Source: Actinoallomurus liliacearum (GTDB lineage Bacteria > Actinomycetota > Actinomycetes > Streptosporangiales > Streptosporangiaceae). From it: 64,000 nt of DNA. A model generated the notes under the pieces. It worked only from the letters and a program-made list of their open reading frames with translations. It was not told the origin of the DNA and searched no databases. This document shows positions 59,605 through 64,000 of this stretch, in pieces (the stretch's first letter is position 1; each line of letters opens with the position of its first letter). The DNA is taken from positions 1 through 64,000 of the forward strand of contig NZ_BAABHJ010000031.1 in assembly GCF_039542035.1 (NCBI RefSeq). The letters run 5' to 3'. The translations under genes and the position numbers were made by a program.

Positions 59605-61512
59605 GTGACCCGGCCACTCGTCATCGACGATCTGTATAGGTTCGCGATCCCGGGCGAGCCTGCCCTCTCCCCCGACGGGGACCGGGTGGTCTACACCCTG
59701 ACCACCCAGAACGCCGAGCTGGACCGGGCGGAGAGTTCCCTGTGGGAGGTCACCGCCGACGGCGCGGCACCTCGGCGTCTCACCCACGGTCCCGCCGACA
59801 CCGCGCCGTGCTGGTCCCCCGACGGCTCGACCGTGGCGTTCCTGCGCGCAGGCCGGATCCACCTGCTGCCCGCAGATGGCGGGGAGGCGACGCCTCTGAC
59901 GTCCAGGGAACCGGCCGCCGGCGCCCCCGTCTGGAGTCCGGACGGAACCCGGATCGCCTTCGCCGCCCCTGCGTCCGTCCTCGACCCGGTGGCACCCGTC
60001 GAGATCGACCGGCTCGGTTACAAGGCCGATGGCCTCGGATTGATCGGCAACGTCCGTACGCAGCTGTTCGTCGTCGATGTGGCGACGGGCCGGACGAGGC
60101 GGCTCACCGACGGCGACTTCCTTATGGGGCCACCGGCGTGGTCCCCCGACGGAGCCCGGCTCGCCTTCTCCGCGTCGTTCGGTGACCGGGCCGACGTGAC
60201 CGGTGCCCGCGCCGTCCACCTGATCGACGCGGACGGGACCGCGCGGCGGCTCGCCGGCAACGCCGGAGGCCTGACCGCGACGGTCGCCTGGTTCCCCGGC
60301 GGCGACGCGCTCCTGCTCGTCGGCAGGAGCACCGTCACCGCCGGGCACCTGGAGTTGCTGCGCCAGCCGCTCGACGGCTCGCCTCCTGTCGCGCTGAGCG
60401 CTCCGCTCGACCGGAACGTGATGCCCGGCATGCCCGGTTATCCGGGAGCGTTGCCGCAGTTCACGGACAGCGAGGGAAGTGAGATCGTCTTCTGCGCGCG
60501 CGACCGTGGGGTCACCCGGCTCTACCGGCTCAGCGCCGACGGGATCGCCGAGATCCCGCTGGCGGCCGCCACCGGGGTGAGCGGGTGCTCCGTCGCCGCC
60601 AAGGCCGGGCGGGCCGCCCTGGCGGTGGCCGACGGATCGAGCTTCGCCGAGATCGCGATGCTCGACCTCGGCACGGGCGAGGCCGTACGTCTCACCGAGC
60701 ACACCGCCGGGTCCCTCCCGGACGTCGCCTTCCCCTCGATCGCCGAACGGGACTTCGCGGTCTCCGACGGCACGCGGGTGCACGGGCTGCTCATCAGGGA
60801 TCCCGGCGCACCCGTCATGGGGCCGCTGCTCGTGGACGTGCACGGCGGACCGCATAACGCCTGGGCCCCGCACGCCGACCCCGTGCACCTCTACCACCAC
60901 GAGCTGGCCGCTCGCGGCTGGACGATCCTCGCGCTCAACGTTCGGGGCAGCGACGGCTACGGCGAGGATTTCTACACGGCCGCCATCGGCGCCTGGGGCG
61001 AGGCCGACGAGCGAGACGTCCTGGAGCCCGTCCAGGCCCTGATCGACGAGGGCCTGGTCGACCCCGCGCGGATCGCGTTGACCGGCTACAGCTACGGCGG
61101 CTACCTCACGTGCTGGCTGTCGGCGCGCAGCGACGTCTTCAAGGTCGCCGTCCCCGGTGGGGTCGTCACCGACCTGCTCTCCATGGCGGGCACCTCCGAC
61201 CAGGGCGAGGAACTGACCGCCATGGAGGTCGGCCCCCGCGACCGGCTGGTGGAACTCTCTCCGCTCAGCCATGTCGACGGCGTGCGCGCGCCCACGTTGA
61301 TCCTGCACGGCGGAGCCGACGACTGTTGTCCGATCGGCCAGGCGGAGCAGTGGTTCCACGCGCTCCGTACGCGCGGCGTGCCCGTCCGTCTCGTCCGCTA
61401 TCCGGGCGGTGCCCCCCAGTTCATCCTGCACGGGCGGCCCTCCCACCGGGCCGACTACTCCCGCCGGCTCATCGGCTGGGTCGAGCAACATCTAGGAGCC
61501 GAGAATGTCTGA
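59605..61512 (+). CDS. S9 family prolyl-oligopeptidase-like peptidase
   Basis: A 635-residue serine peptidase. The N-terminal half is a WD40/TolB-like beta-propeller (PALSPDGDRVVYTLTT, CWSPDGSTVAFLR, VWSPDGTRIAFAA, AWSPDGARLAFSA). The C-terminal alpha/beta hydrolase (about residues 390-635) carries the oxyanion region LVDVHGGPHNAW and nucleophile Ser in LTGYSYGGYLTCW. Asp is in LHGGADDCCPIGQAEQ and His in FILHGRPSHRADY. It resembles acylaminoacyl-peptidases and dipeptidyl peptidases and seems cytosolic, with no signal peptide. GTG 59605 has GAGGAGG at six bases. It is the first gene of a hydrolase operon and overlaps the next gene by 8 bp. Confidence 0.94.
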   Translation: MTRPLVIDDLYRFAIPGEPALSPDGDRVVYTLTTQNAELDRAESSLWEVTADGAAPRRLTHGPADTAPCWSPDGSTVAFLRAGRIHLLPADGGEATPLTSREPAAGAPVWSPDGTRIAFAAPASVLDPVAPVEIDRLGYKADGLGLIGNVRTQLFVVDVATGRTRRLTDGDFLMGPPAWSPDGARLAFSASFGDRADVTGARAVHLIDADGTARRLAGNAGGLTATVAWFPGGDALLLVGRSTVTAGHLELLRQPLDGSPPVALSAPLDRNVMPGMPGYPGALPQFTDSEGSEIVFCARDRGVTRLYRLSADGIAEIPLAAATGVSGCSVAAKAGRAALAVADGSSFAEIAMLDLGTGEAVRLTEHTAGSLPDVAFPSIAERDFAVSDGTRVHGLLIRDPGAPVMGPLLVDVHGGPHNAWAPHADPVHLYHHELAARGWTILALNVRGSDGYGEDFYTAAIGAWGEADERDVLEPVQALIDEGLVDPARIALTGYSYGGYLTCWLSARSDVFKVAVPGGVVTDLLSMAGTSDQGEELTAMEVGPRDRLVELSPLSHVDGVRAPTLILHGGADDCCPIGQAEQWFHALRTRGVPVRLVRYPGGAPQFILHGRPSHRADYSRRLIGWVEQHLGAENV

Positions 61513-62866
61513 AAGCACCCACTGGACGAATCGCCTGGCGACGCTGACCGAGCGGCACGGCGTCCCGGGCGCGAGCCTGGGCATCCTGTCCGGCGGCGAC
61601 CTGATCGAGACCGCCACCGGCCTGGCCAACGCCGACGCCGGGATCGAGGCGACCACCGAGACACTGTGGCAGATCGGCTCGATCTCGAAGGTCTGGACCG
61701 CCACCGTCGCCATGATGCTCGTCGAGGAGGGGGCACTGGCGCTGGACGCGCCGATCGTCTCGGTGCTGCCCGAGCTGAAACTGAGCACCGGCGAACTGAC
61801 CGAGAAGGTGACGCTGCGCCACCTGCTCACGCACACCAGCGGAATCGACGGTGACTTCTTCCTCGACACCGGCCGCGGCGACGACTGCCTGGAGCTCTAC
61901 GTCGAAAAGCTCGTGGAGGCCGCCGCGAACCACCCGCTGGGCGCGACCATGTCGTACTGCAACGCGGGTCTCAGCCTCGTCGGCAGGGTGCTGGAGCGGG
62001 TCACCGGCGTCCAGTGGGACCGGCTGATGCGCGAGCGGCTGTACCAGCCCCTCGGCCTCACCCACACCGCGACGCTGCCGGAGGACGTGCTCCGGTTCCG
62101 CGCCGCCGCGGGCCACGTGGGTGAGCCGCCGGTGGTCGCGCCGCAGTGGACGCTGATGCGGTCGGCGGGCCCGGCCGGGCTCATCTGCTCGACCCCGCGC
62201 GACGTCCTCACCTTCGCCCGGCTGCACCTGGACGGCGGCCTGGCCGGGGACGGCACACGCCTGCTGTCGGCCGCGAACACCGGAGCCATGCACACGCCGC
62301 AGGTCTCCCTGCCCGACACCCGCACGTTCGGCGACGCGTGGGGGCTCGGCTGGATCCTGATGGACTGGTCGGGACACCGCCTGTACGGCCACGACGGCGA
62401 CACCATCGGCCAGTCCGCCTTCCTGCGCGTGCTCCCGGAGGCCGGGCTGGCCGTGTGCCTGCTGACCAACGGCGGCGACACGCGCGGCCTCTACCAGGAC
62501 CTCTACTCGGAGATCTTCGCCGAGCTGGCCGGGGTGGCCATGCCGGAACCGCCCGAACCGGCCGCCGAGCCCGTCGCGGACGACGTGTCCCGCTACACCG
62601 GGACGTACGAGCGCGCCTCGACGCGCATCGAGGTGTTCGAACGTGGCGACGACCTCGTCATGCGCACCACGGTGACCGGGGTACTCGCCGACCTGATCCC
62701 CGAGTCCCAGCGCGAGATCGAGCAGGAACTGCGCCCGCTGGAGCCGGGCGTGTTCGTGACCCGCAGACCGGGGATCAAGGGCTGGCTGTCCGCGACCTTC
62801 TACACGCTCCCGGACGGCTCGTCGTATCTCCACCACGGTGGCCGCGCGACGCCGAAGGCGGGCTGA
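61505..62866 (+). CDS. Serine hydrolase, class C beta-lactamase/DD-peptidase fold
   Basis: A 453-residue protein of the beta-lactamase class C/penicillin-binding-like superfamily. The catalytic SxxK is in WQIGSISKVWTATVAMML, the Y-x-N motif is in MSYCNAGLSLVGRVLE, and the third motif is H-x-G (RLYGHDGDTIG). A C-terminal beta-barrel-like domain follows (about residues 360-453, RYTGTYERASTRIEVFERGDDLVMRT). No signal peptide is visible, so it is more likely an esterase or aminopeptidase than a cell-wall enzyme. It overlaps the S9 peptidase gene by 8 bp and is followed 1 bp later by the M20 gene, so the three products probably act in one peptide- or ester-degrading route. Confidence 0.92.
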   Translation: MSESTHWTNRLATLTERHGVPGASLGILSGGDLIETATGLANADAGIEATTETLWQIGSISKVWTATVAMMLVEEGALALDAPIVSVLPELKLSTGELTEKVTLRHLLTHTSGIDGDFFLDTGRGDDCLELYVEKLVEAAANHPLGATMSYCNAGLSLVGRVLERVTGVQWDRLMRERLYQPLGLTHTATLPEDVLRFRAAAGHVGEPPVVAPQWTLMRSAGPAGLICSTPRDVLTFARLHLDGGLAGDGTRLLSAANTGAMHTPQVSLPDTRTFGDAWGLGWILMDWSGHRLYGHDGDTIGQSAFLRVLPEAGLAVCLLTNGGDTRGLYQDLYSEIFAELAGVAMPEPPEPAAEPVADDVSRYTGTYERASTRIEVFERGDDLVMRTTVTGVLADLIPESQREIEQELRPLEPGVFVTRRPGIKGWLSATFYTLPDGSSYLHHGGRATPKAG

Positions 62867-62867
62867 C

Positions 62868-63989
62868 GTGCGAGATCTTCGCGCGGCCGTCGAGGCCCGG
62901 TCGGCCGGGCTCCTCTCCGACATCGAAGAGCTGGTGTCCGTGGAGTCGCCCACCGCGGACCTGGCGGCCGTACGCGAGTGCGCCGAGGCGGTGGCCGGAC
63001 TCGGGACCCGCCTGACCGGGCGGTCCCCCGAACGGCTGGACGCCGGCGGACGGCCGCATCTGCGTTGGCGGTTCGGCTCCGGCGACCGGGTGCTCCTGCT
63101 CGGCCACTTCGACACCGTCTGGCCGGTCGGCTCGCTGCGCACCCGGCCGTTCGCCATCGAGGACGGGCGGCTGACCGGGCCGGGGTGCTTCGACATGAAG
63201 GCCGGCCTCGCCCAGCTCTTTCACGCCCTGTCCGTACTGGACGATCTCGACGGAGTGACCGTGCTGGTCACCAGCGACGAGGAGACCGGGTCACGCACGT
63301 CGCGGAGCCTCATCGAGGACGAGGCCCGCCGCACGTCCGCCGCCCTGGTCCTGGAGGCCAGCGAGGAGGGAGCCCTGAAGACCGCGCGCAAGGGGGTGTC
63401 CACCTACGATCTGCGCATCACCGGCCGGGCCGCGCACGCCGGTCTCGAACCACACCGCGGGGTGAACGCGACCAACGAACTGGCCCACCAGATCCTGGCG
63501 ATCTCCGCGCTCGGTGACCCGGAGGCGGGGACCTCGGTGACCCCGACGGTCGCCTCGGCCGGAACCACCCGGAACACGGTGCCCGCCTCGGCGGAACTCC
63601 TCGTGGACGTACGGGCGGCGACCACCGCCGAACAGGACCGGGTAGACAGCGCGATCCGCGCCCTTCCGCCCGCGCTGAACGGCGCGCGCCTCGAACTGTC
63701 CGGCGGCCCCGATCGGCCGCCGCTGCAGGAGAGTTCATCGGCGCGGTTGTTCGCCCGTGCCCGCCGGCTGTACGGCGAGCTCGGGTTCGGGTCGCTGTCG
63801 GGAGTGGCCGTCGGAGGCGGCTCCGACGGGAACCTCACCGCCGGCGCCGGCGCCCCCACGCTGGACGGGCTCGGCGCCGTCGGCGGCGGGGCGCACGCGG
63901 ACCACGAACATGTGATCGTGGCGGAACTGCCGCGCCGGACCGCGCTGGTGGCGGCGCTGGTCCGCGAGCTGACCAAGGAGCCGGTGTGA
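62868..63989 (+). CDS. M20 family metallopeptidase (carboxypeptidase G2-like)
   Basis: A 373-residue zinc peptidase. The metal-binding motifs are in order: LLLGHFDTVWPVG (first His and Asp), GPGCFDMKAGLAQLF (bridging Asp), VTSDEETGSRTSR (catalytic Glu and Glu ligand), and GGGAHADHEHVIV near the end (final His). The dimerisation insert includes RKGVSTYDLRITGRAAHAGLEPHRGVNATNELAHQIL. It resembles glutamate carboxypeptidases of the CPG2 group that remove C-terminal Glu or Asp. GTG 62868 begins 1 bp after the stop of the serine hydrolase gene. No signal peptide is present. Confidence 0.93.
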   Translation: MRDLRAAVEARSAGLLSDIEELVSVESPTADLAAVRECAEAVAGLGTRLTGRSPERLDAGGRPHLRWRFGSGDRVLLLGHFDTVWPVGSLRTRPFAIEDGRLTGPGCFDMKAGLAQLFHALSVLDDLDGVTVLVTSDEETGSRTSRSLIEDEARRTSAALVLEASEEGALKTARKGVSTYDLRITGRAAHAGLEPHRGVNATNELAHQILAISALGDPEAGTSVTPTVASAGTTRNTVPASAELLVDVRAATTAEQDRVDSAIRALPPALNGARLELSGGPDRPPLQESSSARLFARARRLYGELGFGSLSGVAVGGGSDGNLTAGAGAPTLDGLGAVGGGAHADHEHVIVAELPRRTALVAALVRELTKEPV

Positions 63990-64000
63990 CCGGCGAGCTC
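63986..64000 (+). CDS. Start of next gene in operon (truncated by window end)
   Basis: GTG 63986 overlaps the M20 stop (GTGA), with AAGGAG five bases upstream. Only five codons (V-T-G-E-L) lie inside the window, so the product cannot be identified. The overlap pattern matches the rest of the operon. Confidence 0.4.

Overview
The window is GC-rich DNA (about 70% by eye) with codons strongly biased to G or C in the third position, frequent GTG and TTG starts and many 4-bp ATGA/GTGA gene overlaps. Together with actinobacterial families (DUF397/DUF5753, LCP proteins, GlfT2-type galactofuranosyltransferase, DevS-like kinases, a cinnamycin-like lantibiotic) this points to a filamentous actinomycete, perhaps Streptosporangiales or a relative. 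The species cannot be named from the sequence alone.

Layout. 1-12 kb is a loosely packed, partly decayed accessory region. It holds an acetyltransferase, an SMP-30 hydrolase, a complete IS5-like insertion sequence, a two-gene regulator operon divergent from a PEP-utilising enzyme over a tandem operator, a TPP riboswitch ahead of tenA, a WhiJ-type locus with a partial tandem duplication, and two decayed copies of one unknown gene about 11 kb apart. 12.4-16.6 kb encodes a membrane-anchored Asp-box propeller protein and a secreted SGNH hydrolase. 16.6-26.9 kb is a cell-envelope glycan locus: GT2, UDP-galactopyranose mutase, GlfT2-like transferase, ABC-2 permease, an ABC ATPase fused to a methyltransferase, an acyltransferase, a second GT2 and an LCP ligase. 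This is a plausible complete route for making, capping, exporting and attaching a galactofuranose polymer.

27-36.7 kb holds a DMT-like transporter, an aldo/keto reductase, a membrane adenylate cyclase, a HAD phosphatase, a three-gene flavin electron-transfer operon (ferric-reductase-like, FMN-binding, ApbE) and a divergent two-component system. 36.7-46.5 kb looks like a dormancy or low-oxygen type group: universal stress protein, a GAF histidine kinase related to DevS, acetate kinase with phosphoketolase, a PPOX-fold protein with a CBS protein, and DUF1206. Perfect GGGAC-N4-GTCCC palindromes, the core of the DevR/DosR box, lie upstream of the stress protein and in the phosphoketolase/PPOX divergent region. 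46.5-50.8 kb carries an esterase, an acyl-AMP ligase and a LarA-like protein.

50.9-59.1 kb is the most interesting part: a compact class II lanthipeptide locus of the cinnamycin/duramycin type. In order it has a DurN/Cinorf7-like protein, a precursor with core CASSCSAGPFTIVCDGGTK, LanM, a hydroxylase carrying a Nif11-like N-terminus, and a fused ABC transporter. A cytochrome P450 is divergent from it. The core keeps every residue needed for the three thioether bridges, the lysinoalanine bridge and the Asp hydroxylation but differs from cinnamycin at five other positions. After a short leader-ORF/terminator unit, 59.6-64 kb is an operon of three hydrolases (S9 peptidase, beta-lactamase-fold hydrolase, M20 peptidase) running off the end of the window.
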